DNA of 64,000 bases from G963665595 sp963665595 (GCA_963665595.2 CAXXJK010000004.1:124001-188000), one strand, 5' to 3'; positions 1 through 9,582 are shown, counted from the first letter of the stretch. Notes: generated by a model not told the origin, from the letters alone. A program made the numbers and translations.

Positions 1-723
1 ACCACCTTGGGCTGTCCGTGCAGCAAGATAAATTGATGCTGTTTTTTCGAGAGTATGCATGAGTCCAAAGGCAGCAGAAAAATCAAACCCTGCAACAACC
101 ATACCGTGCTGAGCCCACAATACAGCATCAAAACTTCCCATGAGTTGTGCTGTCTGACGTGCAAGTTCAAAACTCCCCGGCATCGTCCAAGGAAGAACCC
201 CCACGCCCGCAGGAATAACCATGATGCACTCAGTCATTGATTTCCAGAGCGCACGCGAAATAATCCGACTTTCCTGCGGCACAAGCAAACTCATGGCCAC
301 CAATTGCGGCGTATGCGCGTGATATATAACATGTCGCGCTCTGTCCTTTGCCCGAGAGCACGCACAATAGTCAAGATAATGAGCGGTCAGCTCGCTGGTA
401 GGACGTCCCCCCTCTTCAAATCCCCACACGGTGCGCCAAGCTGACCCCGATGCATCAATCTCAATAATGCCGAGCGTTCGTGAGGGATTGGCGGCTATAT
501 CGCGAAAATGCTCACCCGCCCCCGTAACAAGAAGAAATGCACCGGTAAGTTGCGCATCTTCACAACCAAGAGAAACCCATGGTGCATCGTGAGAGAACTC
601 CGATGATATAGCAACAACTTCTTCAAACGTGAGACGATATGATGCATTCCCTCCGTTAGCTTCATGCCAGCCTTGATGCCATCCTGCATCGCACATACGG
701 AGAAACTCTTGATAAAACAACAT
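1..723 (-). CDS. rhaD: Rhamnulose-1-phosphate aldolase (class II aldolase), 3' end cut by window
   Basis: I translated the minus strand from an ATG at 723; the frame stays open for 241 codons to the window edge, so the C-terminus (about 30 residues by comparison with the 274-residue E. coli RhaD) is missing. The N-terminal phosphate/substrate motif GWHEANGGNASYRL and the zinc ligands HAHTPQL and later WAQHGM are those of RhaD, which splits L-rhamnulose 1-phosphate into dihydroxyacetone phosphate and lactaldehyde. An in-frame GTG at 747 would add eight residues and fits the family N-terminus slightly better; neither start has a textbook ribosome site. It lies 50 bases after hisS on the same strand. 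No other rhamnose gene is in view, so the in vivo substrate is inferred. Confidence 0.85.
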   Translation of the reverse strand, partial: MLFYQEFLRMCDAGWHQGWHEANGGNASYRLTFEEVVAISSEFSHDAPWVSLGCEDAQLTGAFLLVTGAGEHFRDIAANPSRTLGIIEIDASGSAWRTVWGFEEGGRPTSELTAHYLDYCACSRAKDRARHVIYHAHTPQLVAMSLLVPQESRIISRALWKSMTECIMVIPAGVGVLPWTMPGSFELARQTAQLMGSFDAVLWAQHGMVVAGFDFSAAFGLMHTLEKTASIYLAARTAQGG

Positions 724-773
724 ATCCCTGATCTGCAAAATCCTCACCCCTCGCTACGAAGCCCTTGCCAGAT

Positions 774-2090
774 TCACCTGAGTAAATCGTATATATAGTG
801 CGGTGCCTCACAGTACTTGATGATCTGCTCCTCATGGGAATCCATCGCACGAATCTTTATCTGCCCAGACGCAAGTTCATCGGGGCCGACGATGATGCAA
901 TACGGTGCGCCCGTCTTGTCTGCAACCTTAAATTGAGACTTGAGAGAACGCCCTTGATGATCCATGTCGACTCGAATAGATAGTTCACGTAGTTTTTGTA
1001 CCAGTGAGAACGCATTCATCTGACAACTCTCGTCGACGACAGCAACAAACACATCGAGCGCCTGCTTCTCGTCAAGTTTTACATGAGCAGCTTCTAGCGC
1101 AAGCAAGGTACGTTCAAAACCAAGTGCGAAACCAAGACCCGGAGTGGGCTGCCCGCCCATGTGCTCTACCAGTCGGTCGTAGCGTCCGCCACCGCCCAGT
1201 GCATTTTGAGAACCAAGACCGTCGATAGCCTGCACTTCAAAAACCGTGCGGGTGTAGTAATCCAGTCCACGAACCAATCGAGGCTCTTCCTCATAGACGA
1301 TACCCGCATTATCGAGAAGAACTTTCACTTGAACATAATGAGAACGGCAATCATCACACAGTTCATCGGAGATAAGTGGCGCCGCCTCCATTATCTGACG
1401 ACACACTGGATTCTTACAGTCAAACGCCCGTAATGGATTAAGTTCCTTACGTCGGTTGCACTCATCGCACATCTCATCGCTATGCGTCTCGATGAACATA
1501 CGTATCTTTTCTCGGTAGGCAGGACGGCACTCCTCATCGCCCATTGAATTAATGAGCAGACGTATGTTTGATTGCGGAATTCCCAGCCGCTCAAAAAACT
1601 GCATGAGCATAATGATAATTTCGGCATCAGCGGTCGGCTGAGATGCACCAATACACTCTGCGCCTATCTGATTAAACTCGCGCAACCGCCCCTTCTGGGG
1701 GCGCTCGCAGCGAAACATTGAGCCGGCATAGTTAAACTTGACCGGTACAGCACCCATCGGAACCAAATTATGTTCAATGATCGCGCGGACAATGCTCGCG
1801 GTGTTTTCAGGTCTCAACGCAAGATCTTGATCATGTTTGAGTTTTTCAGCACTCTCAAGCCGGCGAAACGCATCTTCAGAGAGAACATGGAACATTTCTT
1901 TGCCCACTACGTCGGTTGATTCTCCAATGCCGCGAGTAAACACATCTGTGTGCTCAAACAAGGGTGTCTTGATCATCTGAAATCCGTAGGAGCCGAACAA
2001 CTCATTGGCCACGCTCTGCATATGCTCCCACGCATACACCTCATAACCTATAAGATCTTGAGTTCCCCTTGGTGCCTTGATATCGGACAT
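774..2090 (-). CDS. hisS: Histidyl-tRNA synthetase
   Basis: Class II aminoacyl-tRNA synthetase charging tRNA-His, 438 residues, the usual size. It begins MSDIKAPRGTQDL; motif 2 region FRCERPQKGRLREFNQ and the histidine-specific LVRGLDYYTRTVFEV and GGGGRYDRL are present, followed by the C-terminal anticodon-binding domain. I chose the ATG at 2090 because an AGGAGG lies eight bases upstream; a GTG six codons earlier overlaps that site. The 5' side of the ribosome site is occupied by a strong inverted repeat (2108-2162, listed separately) that could control translation. rhaD follows after 50 bases rather than aspS, the common partner. Confidence 0.97.
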   Translation of the reverse strand: MSDIKAPRGTQDLIGYEVYAWEHMQSVANELFGSYGFQMIKTPLFEHTDVFTRGIGESTDVVGKEMFHVLSEDAFRRLESAEKLKHDQDLALRPENTASIVRAIIEHNLVPMGAVPVKFNYAGSMFRCERPQKGRLREFNQIGAECIGASQPTADAEIIIMLMQFFERLGIPQSNIRLLINSMGDEECRPAYREKIRMFIETHSDEMCDECNRRKELNPLRAFDCKNPVCRQIMEAAPLISDELCDDCRSHYVQVKVLLDNAGIVYEEEPRLVRGLDYYTRTVFEVQAIDGLGSQNALGGGGRYDRLVEHMGGQPTPGLGFALGFERTLLALEAAHVKLDEKQALDVFVAVVDESCQMNAFSLVQKLRELSIRVDMDHQGRSLKSQFKVADKTGAPYCIIVGPDELASGQIKIRAMDSHEEQIIKYCEAPHYIYDLLR

Positions 2091-2107
2091 GATGTCCTGC
2101 CTCCTCA

Positions 2108-2162
2108 CATCTTGTGACGCTGGTTAAAACTATCATCTTTGTTCGTCACGAGCCACAAGATG
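2108..2162 (-). promoter_or_regulatory. Inverted repeat / hairpin in the hisS leader
   Basis: Read on the minus strand, CATCTTGTG (2162-2154) and CACAAGATG (2116-2108) are perfect complements, and inside them GTGACG (2149-2144) matches CGTCAC (2119-2114). The two pairings share three bases, so the RNA can form either a 9-pair stem or a 6+6-pair stem with a seven-base bulge. The 3' arm ends directly before the GAGGAGG ribosome site of hisS. That position suggests translational control or RNA stability; no T-box sequence is seen. Confidence 0.5.
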
Positions 2163-2216
2163 GTACCTCGCATTGATCGTATGCTTTGCCAACCTATTGC
2201 TTTGATTGCCCGATGC

Positions 2217-2843
2217 CTAACCATTCTTCATAATGGTCGACTCCATGACGCCCGCCACATGCTCGCACTCGTCACAAGCTGCTTCAAGCGCAACAAAAAG
2301 ATTTTGCCAAGCAAGCACATAGAGCGGGTCATCTGCGTATTCCGTATACAGATGACGCGTCGTTTTCAAGTAGATAAAGTCAGCTGCCTCTTCGTAATCA
2401 TTTACATCAACCAACAGCGTCTTGAGCGTATTCGATTTTTTGAAATTCTTAAAATCTGCCATTGCTGCGCGCAACGCATTAACCGATTTATCTATCAGCG
2501 ATGTCATCTCAAGGGCATAGGGATGCATTTCCTGAATATTATGTATATAGGCCGACTGCAGCACGTCCTCAATGAGATCCACCACTTCATCAAGAGTCTG
2601 CGCCATATCTATGATATCGTCTCGTTCAATAGGTGTAATGAAATCGGTGGCGAGATGAGTAAATATCTCATGGTTGACATCGTCTGCCGCATGTTCAAGT
2701 GCATGCATTTTATCAAGTTCGTCGAAAAGCGTTTCAGAATTGAAATGTCGGAATACACTATCGAGAATCTTTGCCTCATCGCATGCAAACGCGATAAGAC
2801 GTTCAAATGCCTCAAAATAGTCAAACCCTGCCCTGCGTCCCAT
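2217..2843 (-). CDS. DUF47/PhoU-like phosphate transport regulator
   Basis: A 208-residue all-helical protein with the DUF47 (TIGR00153, YkaA) pattern: repeated acidic helices such as ALEHAADDVNHEIFTHL, TPIERDDIIDMAQTLDEVVDLIEDV and ANDYEEAADFIYLKTTRHLY-like stretches resembling the metal-binding E/D motifs of PhoU. Family members usually sit beside a PiT phosphate transporter and regulate it; no transporter is adjacent here. GAGAGG lies seven bases before the ATG. It follows gatB with a 12-base gap and may be co-transcribed with the gat genes. The partner is unknown. Confidence 0.8.
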   Translation of the reverse strand: MGRRAGFDYFEAFERLIAFACDEAKILDSVFRHFNSETLFDELDKMHALEHAADDVNHEIFTHLATDFITPIERDDIIDMAQTLDEVVDLIEDVLQSAYIHNIQEMHPYALEMTSLIDKSVNALRAAMADFKNFKKSNTLKTLLVDVNDYEEAADFIYLKTTRHLYTEYADDPLYVLAWQNLFVALEAACDECEHVAGVMESTIMKNG

Positions 2844-2855
2844 GGTGAAGCCTCT

Positions 2856-4421
2856 CTACTCTGCCAATCGTGCAATAAGCGTCTCATGTATAAGTTTTGG
2901 GTTGCCCTGCCCCTCCATGGCTTTCATGGTTTGCCCAACGAAAAAGCCCAGAAGACCCGTCTTGCCGTTTTGATACTCAGCGACTTTTTCAGGATTGGCC
3001 GCGAGCACTCCGTCGATTGCCCGAATAATGGTGTCAACGTTGGAAATCTGTCGCATCCCTTTATTCTCAATAATTTTCTCAGGCTCTTCTCCTGTTTCCA
3101 GCATGAGAGAAAGAACTTCTTTGCCTTGCTTTGATGAGATAACACCTTCCGCAATGAACGCAGCCAGTTCAGTGAGAAATCGTGGTTCGATTCCGCTTTC
3201 CGAAAGCGTGCAATTCTGAGCATTCAAATAGGCGGTCATATCGTTTATGAGAAGATTGGCAACAGGACGCGCAAGCATCTTATCGGCGCCCACAAGCGCA
3301 TCATCAAAACATGCAGACATATCGCTATCGCCACCAAGCGTATCAGCATCAGCACGAGAAAGACCATAATCTGACATAAAACGACGCTTTTTTGCATCCG
3401 GCAGTTCGGGAAGCTTTTCTCGCACCCGCTGTATGAACTCATCGGAAAGATCATAGGGAGCGAGATCAGGCTCCGGGAACAGTCGATAATCGTCAGCAGT
3501 TTCTTTTATACGCATACACACGGTACGTTTTGCCGTTGGTTCCCAATGGCGAGTCTCCTGTTGGATCACGCCGCCCGCCTCAAGTACCTCAGCCTGACGG
3601 CGAATCTCATAGGCGAGACCATCATGAAGATTCTTGAAGGAATTCATATTCTTGAGTTCGGTCTTGGTCCCCAGCGTTAATTCTCCACGATGTCGCAGCG
3701 AAACATTGCCATCGCAGCGCAGCGATCCCTCTTCCATTGAACAGTCCGATATACCGATGGTTCGATAAATTTCGCGCAACTTTTGCATGAGCAATCGTGC
3801 TTCCTGAGGCGTGCGCAGATCAGGCTCGGTCACTAGTTCGATGAGTGGGGTGCCGCAACGATTATAATCAATCTTAGAGTAAGAGGCACCGGTAATACGG
3901 CCATCAGCGCCTCCCACATGCACTAGCTTAGCCGCATCTTCTTCTAGGTGAATACGCGTGATACCGATAGAAACCTCGTAGCCATCTTCGGTGCGCCGAG
4001 AATTTCCCCGGACCTCACCAACGGCAAGCGGCAGTATATCGGTGCGCTCCTGTGCGCTGTTTCCGATAACGTCAAGATCGACATGCCCACGCATACAAAA
4101 CGCTACGGGGCCCTGTGTCGTTTGAAAATTCTTCGACATATCGGGATACATGTAGTTCTTGCGGTAAAACATCGACTGTTTCTCAATAGTACAGTTCGTC
4201 GCAAGACCTGCTAAAACAATGGACTCAATAGCAGCCCGATTTGGTACGGGAAGCGCTCCGGGAAGCCCCAGACAAACGGGACACGTATGAGTGTTCACTG
4301 CTGCCCCAAATTCGATGGGGCACGCGCAAAACATCTTCGTCTTAAGAGTGGTGAGCTCCGCATGAATTTCAAGCCCGATGACGGCTTCCCAATCATTGAG
4401 AACCTCTTCCAGAGATTTCAT
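2856..4421 (-). CDS. gatB: Asp/Glu-tRNA amidotransferase subunit B
   Basis: Subunit B of the GatCAB complex, which converts misacylated Glu-tRNA-Gln (and Asp-tRNA-Asn) into Gln-tRNA-Gln (Asn-tRNA-Asn). It binds tRNA and phosphorylates the glutamyl group. 521 residues, close to the family length. It begins WEAVIGLEIHAELTT, and contains the signature LTLGTKTELKNMNSF and the C-terminal helical/tail (YqeY-like) domain ending in GQGNPKLIHETLIARL. The metal-site cysteines CACPIEFGA and CPVCLGLPG are visible near residues 32 and 48. A GAGGAGGT ribosome site lies just upstream and overlaps the end of gatA, whose stop abuts this start, so the two are probably translationally coupled. Confidence 0.97.
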   Translation of the reverse strand: MKSLEEVLNDWEAVIGLEIHAELTTLKTKMFCACPIEFGAAVNTHTCPVCLGLPGALPVPNRAAIESIVLAGLATNCTIEKQSMFYRKNYMYPDMSKNFQTTQGPVAFCMRGHVDLDVIGNSAQERTDILPLAVGEVRGNSRRTEDGYEVSIGITRIHLEEDAAKLVHVGGADGRITGASYSKIDYNRCGTPLIELVTEPDLRTPQEARLLMQKLREIYRTIGISDCSMEEGSLRCDGNVSLRHRGELTLGTKTELKNMNSFKNLHDGLAYEIRRQAEVLEAGGVIQQETRHWEPTAKRTVCMRIKETADDYRLFPEPDLAPYDLSDEFIQRVREKLPELPDAKKRRFMSDYGLSRADADTLGGDSDMSACFDDALVGADKMLARPVANLLINDMTAYLNAQNCTLSESGIEPRFLTELAAFIAEGVISSKQGKEVLSLMLETGEEPEKIIENKGMRQISNVDTIIRAIDGVLAANPEKVAEYQNGKTGLLGFFVGQTMKAMEGQGNPKLIHETLIARLAE

Positions 4422-5909
4422 CTAGCCCACCTCCTCGGCAAAACCGGTAGGATACTCTTTGTCGTAGCACCGCTCAAGAGCCGCTCCCACTCGTAAGATA
4501 TTATCATCTTTAAACTGAGGGCCCACTATCTGTACACCCAGTGGAAGATGACTTTCAGAGCCAAGACCAACGGGAAGACTCATGCCACCATTACCCGCAA
4601 TATTGATGGAGATAGTAAACATGTCCGAAAGATACATCGATGTAGGATCCGCAATTTCGCCAAACCGAAATGCGGCACGAGGAGATACCGGCGTTATGAG
4701 CGCTGAAACCTTCTGGAAGGCCTCGGTATAATCACGCGTGATAAGGGTGCGCACTTGCTGGGCGGGATAATAGTATTTCTCATAGACACCTGCAGAAAGA
4801 AGGTAGCTGCCCAGCATGATACGTCGAATAGCTTCAGGACCAAAACCAGCAGCACGTGACTGTTCCTGTTGCGTGCCGAGATCAGGAGCACCGGGAGCGC
4901 AGTATCCATAGCGCACTGAATCAAAACGAGCCAGATTAGAAAAGGCCTCACAGGGACCTAGGACATAATAGGCACTCATCGCAGCCTGTGCATGAGGTAG
5001 TTCAATCTCTACGATATGTGCTCCCAATTTCTCAAGATGAGCAATGGCCCGCGTGGTAGCCTTGATGACCTCAGAGGTAACCCCTTCAGCCTCCATGAAG
5101 GCAGGTACGACTCCTATAGACATGCCCTCGACACCCTCGTCGAGATTGGCAGTGAAATCAATCGAACACTCTTGCGAGGTGCAATCGAGAGGATCATGGC
5201 CTGAAAGCGCATTCAGCGCATCTGCCACATCGGCCACTGTCTTACCAAAAGGTCCTACCTGGTCGAGCGAACTGCCAAAAGCGACCACACCATAGCGCGA
5301 TACCACGCCATAGGTAGGCTTCATGCCCACAACGCCGCAGAAAGAAGCAGGCTGACGTATAGAGCCTCCGGTATCGCTGCCCAACGAGAGAGTCGTCATA
5401 CCAGCAGCTACAGCAGCGGCACTGCCTCCGGAAGACCCGCCAGGAACGCGTTGGGTATCCCATGGGTTTCTTGTAGGCCCAAAATATGAGGTTTCAGTCG
5501 AGGAGCCAAATGCAAACTCATCCATGTTGAGCTTTCCTAGTGGAAGCGCTCCCGCATCAGTCATCTTAGTGACGCAGGTCGCCTCGTAAGGAGACAGATA
5601 ATTTTCCAACATCTTCGACCCACAGGTTGTATGAGTGCCCAGCTGATTCATATTATCTTTAAAACCGATAGGAACACCTGCGAGGTGTCCTATTGCCTCG
5701 CCAGCAGCAAGGGCCTCATCAAGTCTATGAGCTTGTGCGTAGGCGAGATCTTCAGTTCTCTCGATAAAAGCATGGATGGGTTTGTTAAGAATATCTACGT
5801 TTGCAAACGCCGCATCCACTATTTCTCGCGCACTATATTCACGAGCGCAGAGACCATTTCTGATCTCGCGGGCCGTCGCAGTCCTAAGTGTCTCTTCAAG
5901 TGAGGCCAT
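4422..5909 (-). CDS. gatA: Asp/Glu-tRNA amidotransferase subunit A
   Basis: Amidase-signature glutaminase subunit that supplies ammonia to GatB. The Lys-cisSer-Ser triad is visible as Lys84 (GVPIGFKDNM), Ser159 (PGGSSGGSAAA) and Ser183 (GSDTGGSIRQPA), with the same 75 and 24 residue spacing as in studied GatA proteins. I start at the ATG at 5909, which gives 495 residues beginning MASLEETLR; GGAGG is 11 bases upstream within the end of gatC. A GTG six codons further up overlaps that ribosome site. The gene lies between gatC and gatB in one operon. Confidence 0.97.
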   Translation of the reverse strand: MASLEETLRTATAREIRNGLCAREYSAREIVDAAFANVDILNKPIHAFIERTEDLAYAQAHRLDEALAAGEAIGHLAGVPIGFKDNMNQLGTHTTCGSKMLENYLSPYEATCVTKMTDAGALPLGKLNMDEFAFGSSTETSYFGPTRNPWDTQRVPGGSSGGSAAAVAAGMTTLSLGSDTGGSIRQPASFCGVVGMKPTYGVVSRYGVVAFGSSLDQVGPFGKTVADVADALNALSGHDPLDCTSQECSIDFTANLDEGVEGMSIGVVPAFMEAEGVTSEVIKATTRAIAHLEKLGAHIVEIELPHAQAAMSAYYVLGPCEAFSNLARFDSVRYGYCAPGAPDLGTQQEQSRAAGFGPEAIRRIMLGSYLLSAGVYEKYYYPAQQVRTLITRDYTEAFQKVSALITPVSPRAAFRFGEIADPTSMYLSDMFTISINIAGNGGMSLPVGLGSESHLPLGVQIVGPQFKDDNILRVGAALERCYDKEYPTGFAEEVG

Positions 5910-5910
5910 A

Positions 5911-6213
5911 CTACTCGTCGCCTCCACTCAGAATCGGAGGAACAACAAATGCGTTGTCCTCAACATAATCAGTATTTGAAAGTGCCGCTGCCGTCGACAA
6001 ACCCGGTCTGAACTCATCTTCCCGCATGACATTTACGAGCCCCGCCAAAGGATGGAACGTGGGCTCGACACCTTCAAGGTTCATTTCAGTGATAGGCGCA
6101 AGGCTCTCGACAATATTGTTCAGATCAACGGTCATTGCCGCAATCTGCTCATCATCGAGACCAATACGAGCATAGGTCGCAATAGCGCAGACATCATCTT
6201 CAGTAAGGGGCAT
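5911..6213 (-). CDS. gatC: Asp/Glu-tRNA amidotransferase subunit C
   Basis: Small scaffold subunit that stabilises the GatA-GatB complex. The conserved part starts MPLTEDDVCAIATYARIGL, and the C-terminal region carries the family pattern around LREDEFRPGL-like MREDEFRPGLST. Starting at 6213 gives 100 residues, the normal size, with GGAAGGA about 11 bases upstream. An upstream ATG at 6312 overlaps the stop of ligA (TGATG) and would add 33 residues unlike the family; coupling with ligA makes that longer form possible but less likely. Its stop is two bases before the gatA start. Confidence 0.85.
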   Translation of the reverse strand: MPLTEDDVCAIATYARIGLDDEQIAAMTVDLNNIVESLAPITEMNLEGVEPTFHPLAGLVNVMREDEFRPGLSTAAALSNTDYVEDNAFVVPPILSGGDE

Positions 6214-6311
6214 ATGAATGAGATTCCTTCCCGTCAAACACCAATCATCCATCATCTGTTTTACCAGAAACTCTTTGTTCTGAGCAGCTATAGTCCATGG
6301 TAGCGCACTCA

Positions 6312-8561
6312 TCAGAGGTTTTGAGAGATGAGCCCCGTTTCCGCAGTGCGTAACAGATCTTCTTCAGATAACACCGGGATACCCAGCTCCAAGGCCTTTG
6401 CAAGTTTTGAGCCCGCCCCATCGCCTGCAATCACATAATCCGTCTTACGAGAAACTGAGCTCGCGGCCTTTCCTCCATAGGATTTTATAATCTCGCTTGC
6501 TTCGTCACGAGTATAATGCTCAAACGATCCCGTGAGAACAAAGGTCAAGCCAACAAGTGATTGGGGCTTTTCTGTTTCAGATTTTTCCGAAAGATTCAAT
6601 CCTGCAGCACGGAGACGCTCGAACAGCTCACGGTTCTTCTCTGTCTCAAAAAACTCGCATACGCTTTCGGCGATGATCGGCCCTACGCCATCGATCTCTG
6701 TCATTTCTTCAATAGTCGCCGCGCGCAACGCCTCATATGAGGGGAACCGAGAAACAAGAAGCTCTGCTATGCTTTTGCCAACATTTCTGATCCCCACGCC
6801 AAACAGTACACGGGCAAAGGACTGTTCACGGCTTGCCCTGATCTGCTCAAATATTTTTTTCGCAACCACCAGGCCAACCAGTTCAGGCACCCGTTCATAA
6901 TCGCCTGTCGCAGCGCGGCGTTCTTTGCTCATGGCATTCTTAAATTTATACTGGCCCGTTTCAAGATGGGCAATGTCTTCTAGAGATAGGCTATAGAAGC
7001 CAGAAACGTCTGTTACCAATCCCTCTTCAAGAAGGCGCGAGATAATCCGCTCCCCCACACCATCGATGTCCATGGCACCACGACTTGCCCAATGGGCAAG
7101 TCGTTCCTGTTGTTGAGCGGGACATTCCGCGTTGATGCAACGAGTAGCAGCTTCTGCCTTATCACGAACAACCCGTTCTCCACATGAAGGACACCGGGTA
7201 GGCATGCTCCATGGATAAGCCGTCACAGGTCTCAGCGAGAGAATCGGGCCGACTATCTCGGGTATTACATCTCCTGCTTTGCGTACTACTATGGTATCCC
7301 CCACCTGAACATCGCGTCGTGCGACTTCGTCGGCATTGTGCAGCGTCGCACGAGCGATGACGGATCCGGCAACCCGTACGGGGTCAAATTCTGCGACCGG
7401 CGTAAGAGTGCCCGTACGGCCCACTTGCACGACAATGCTACGAAGAACAGTAGTCTTTTCCTCCGGCGGAAACTTGTAGGCTATAGCCCACCGCGGTGCG
7501 CGCGCGGTAAACCCTAAGCGCTCCTGTAGATCGAAGCGATTAACCTTGACCACCACTCCATCAATCTCATAAGGTAAGTTGTCACGGTTTTCGAGAGCCC
7601 TAACACAAAATTCGTGTACTGATACCGTATCAGTGCAGAGCTTGACATGGGGATTGGTATGAAATCCCAATTCCGTAAGCCATTCTAGGAGATCCCACTG
7701 ACTCTCTATCTCGATCATAGCGTTGTCCGCTACTGCGTACATAAATGTTGAAAGATCCCGTTCGGCAGTAATATGAACATTCTTCTGGCGTAACGAGCCA
7801 GCGGCTGCGTTACGAGGATTGGCAAAAAGCTTAGGGGCATTATCATGCTGCCCTACAGCGCGGCCTTGCGTAGCACCCGTCTGTCTTTTTTCATGATATT
7901 CATCGAGAACCTGTTGGTTGAGACGCTCAAAACTTTCCTTGGACATGTATATCTCGCCACGCACCTCTAGGCGATAGTCGCTTTCGTATCCTTTTATCCG
8001 TCGTACGCCTTCTTCGCGTAGCCTCAGAGGAATGTCACTTACCGTACGGGCATTTGCAGTCACATCTTCACCGGTTACGCCATCCCCGCGAGTTGCCGCT
8101 TGACGCAGTTGCATACGTTCGTAGGTCAGTGCAAGAGAGGACCCATCTATCTTAAGTTCACAAACAAATTCCGCGCTATCTTCTTTTGAAGTATACGGTT
8201 CAAGCGACTTAGCCGTACGCTCAAGCCAAGCATCAAGCTCTTCAAGACCCATTGCATTATCGAGGGAATACATGCGGCTCGCATGCTCAACGGGCGCAAA
8301 TTGACTGCCTACAAACCCTCCAACGCGTTGCGTCGGAGAGTCCATCGTAACAAACTCAGGATATTTCTCCTCGAGTTCTTGCAGTTCACGCATCAATGAG
8401 TCAAATGCAGCATCAGAAAGCTCTGGTGCATCAAGGGCATAATAAAGATATGAGTTGTGATTGATCTCATCACGAAGTTCATCGATACGTTCACGCACTT
8501 CCGCTAATTCGAGCGGCACGTCAAACTCAAACATGTTCTGTGCAGAATCGGCAGCAGCCAC
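6312..8561 (-). CDS. ligA: NAD-dependent DNA ligase
   Basis: Seals nicks in DNA during replication and repair using NAD. 749 residues with all domains in order: N-terminal Ia domain, adenylation domain with the active lysine in CELKIDGSS (Lys137), OB fold, four-cysteine zinc finger (CPSCGERVV...RCINAECPAQ), helix-hairpin-helix region (MTEIDGVGPIIAESV) and a C-terminal BRCT domain starting LVGLTFVLTGSFEHYTRDEA. The start is a GTG with GGGAGG seven bases upstream; an ATG nine codons in is an alternative. The stop overlaps a possible upstream gatC start, so ligA probably heads the ligA-gatC-gatA-gatB operon. Confidence 0.97.
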   Translation of the reverse strand: MAAADSAQNMFEFDVPLELAEVRERIDELRDEINHNSYLYYALDAPELSDAAFDSLMRELQELEEKYPEFVTMDSPTQRVGGFVGSQFAPVEHASRMYSLDNAMGLEELDAWLERTAKSLEPYTSKEDSAEFVCELKIDGSSLALTYERMQLRQAATRGDGVTGEDVTANARTVSDIPLRLREEGVRRIKGYESDYRLEVRGEIYMSKESFERLNQQVLDEYHEKRQTGATQGRAVGQHDNAPKLFANPRNAAAGSLRQKNVHITAERDLSTFMYAVADNAMIEIESQWDLLEWLTELGFHTNPHVKLCTDTVSVHEFCVRALENRDNLPYEIDGVVVKVNRFDLQERLGFTARAPRWAIAYKFPPEEKTTVLRSIVVQVGRTGTLTPVAEFDPVRVAGSVIARATLHNADEVARRDVQVGDTIVVRKAGDVIPEIVGPILSLRPVTAYPWSMPTRCPSCGERVVRDKAEAATRCINAECPAQQQERLAHWASRGAMDIDGVGERIISRLLEEGLVTDVSGFYSLSLEDIAHLETGQYKFKNAMSKERRAATGDYERVPELVGLVVAKKIFEQIRASREQSFARVLFGVGIRNVGKSIAELLVSRFPSYEALRAATIEEMTEIDGVGPIIAESVCEFFETEKNRELFERLRAAGLNLSEKSETEKPQSLVGLTFVLTGSFEHYTRDEASEIIKSYGGKAASSVSRKTDYVIAGDGAGSKLAKALELGIPVLSEEDLLRTAETGLISQNL

Positions 8562-8590
8562 TGAATATCCTCCCTTTGCGTCTGACTGGA

Positions 8591-8613
8591 AGCATGCCCG
8601 CGAAAAGCATGCT
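8591..8613 (-). terminator. Hairpin between the ferredoxin gene and ligA
   Basis: AGCATGC (8591-8597) and GCATGCT (8607-8613) are perfect complements separated by nine bases, lying 48 bases past the stop of the upstream minus-strand gene. There is no clear T run on either side, so termination is only a possibility. Confidence 0.3.
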
Positions 8614-8660
8614 CATTCTACCTCGTTTCGATGGTCTGATGAGAAACTGATAGTCAAAAA

Positions 8661-9482
8661 CTATGATTGTGATGCAGGAGGTGCCGGCGATACCGTTAGC
8701 TTTTGACCCTTGTCTGTGCCTTGTTTGAGATCATCAGGAGTCACGCGCGGATTATGATAGCGATTAGGGAAGTGGAAAAATGAGCGCACCGAATGAGTGG
8801 GGCACCAATGTACGCAGGCGTAACAACCCTCACATTTGTCCGAGCGTATAGGCGTTCCATTCTCGTCAAGCATGATGTTATCAACCGGACAAACCTGTGC
8901 ACAGATACCACAGGAAGTGCAAGAATTGTCTACTCTGAACTTAGGGTGTTTACGAAATGTCGAATTGAACCGGCCAACCACGGTATTAAGCAGTTTACTA
9001 TAGGAGTTTGTGGGGTCGTTTTCTTCCCTGTTACGAATCTTCTGAGCGATCACCGGTATTTGAGTTTCAGCTCGTTTAATGTTGTCTTCGACTGCTCGTT
9101 CCGAGGGAGTTATCGTGCCAACACCGCCCACAAAAGATAGTTCTGAGGAATAGTTGAGCATGCCACCCTTCAAACTAAGAAGTTGGTCAAGCTCCCAAAA
9201 CTCATTGCACCCAACAATCGAACAGGTCGCGAGGGCAAAGTAATAGGTGTCAGGATCAACAGGAAGACCAGCAACAAATTTCTTGACGATAGGAGGAAGC
9301 GTCGCTCGGTGTACCGGAAAAACGAATCCTACTTTGTCGGTCTTCCGGGCAGCTGCATATGGATCATCCTGTTCGAGGGCCCCGGGAATGGAAACTACCG
9401 TCGCATTATCGAGTTGTTCGGCGAGCAGACGAGCAGCCGTAAGGCTGTTACCTGTCGCACTATAGAAATAGATAACGCACAT
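8661..9482 (-). CDS. Flavodoxin-ferredoxin fusion (EFR1-type ferredoxin)
   Basis: Probable electron carrier in the cytoplasm. The N-terminal half is flavodoxin-like, with the FMN phosphate loop YFYSATGNSLTAA near residue 5, and the C-terminal part has two 4Fe-4S motifs, CTSCGICAQVCP and CEGCYACVHWCP. This domain pair is the EFR1 family of anaerobes; its redox partner is not known. The conserved sequence begins MCVIYFYSATGN at 9482 (273 residues). The frame is open up to 9665, but that part carries inverted repeats and does not look like protein, although an ATG at 9620-9525 region (9527) has a GGAAAG site and cannot be excluded. It is divergent from moaA. Confidence 0.85.
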   Translation of the reverse strand: MCVIYFYSATGNSLTAARLLAEQLDNATVVSIPGALEQDDPYAAARKTDKVGFVFPVHRATLPPIVKKFVAGLPVDPDTYYFALATCSIVGCNEFWELDQLLSLKGGMLNYSSELSFVGGVGTITPSERAVEDNIKRAETQIPVIAQKIRNREENDPTNSYSKLLNTVVGRFNSTFRKHPKFRVDNSCTSCGICAQVCPVDNIMLDENGTPIRSDKCEGCYACVHWCPTHSVRSFFHFPNRYHNPRVTPDDLKQGTDKGQKLTVSPAPPASQS

Positions 9483-9582
9483 TCCTTCTCTTTCAAACAG
9501 GACCATTAGCGTGTTTCGTTGCACCATAAATAATCTTTCCGTGCCGACGACTATGATATGATGCCGTTTTAGATAAACGTAA

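Noticed and set aside
2139..3134. A 331-codon open frame on the plus strand
   Set aside because: It lies opposite the DUF47 gene and the end of gatB, both of which have clear family motifs and ribosome sites; its translation is Cys/His/Arg-rich without any recognisable domain.
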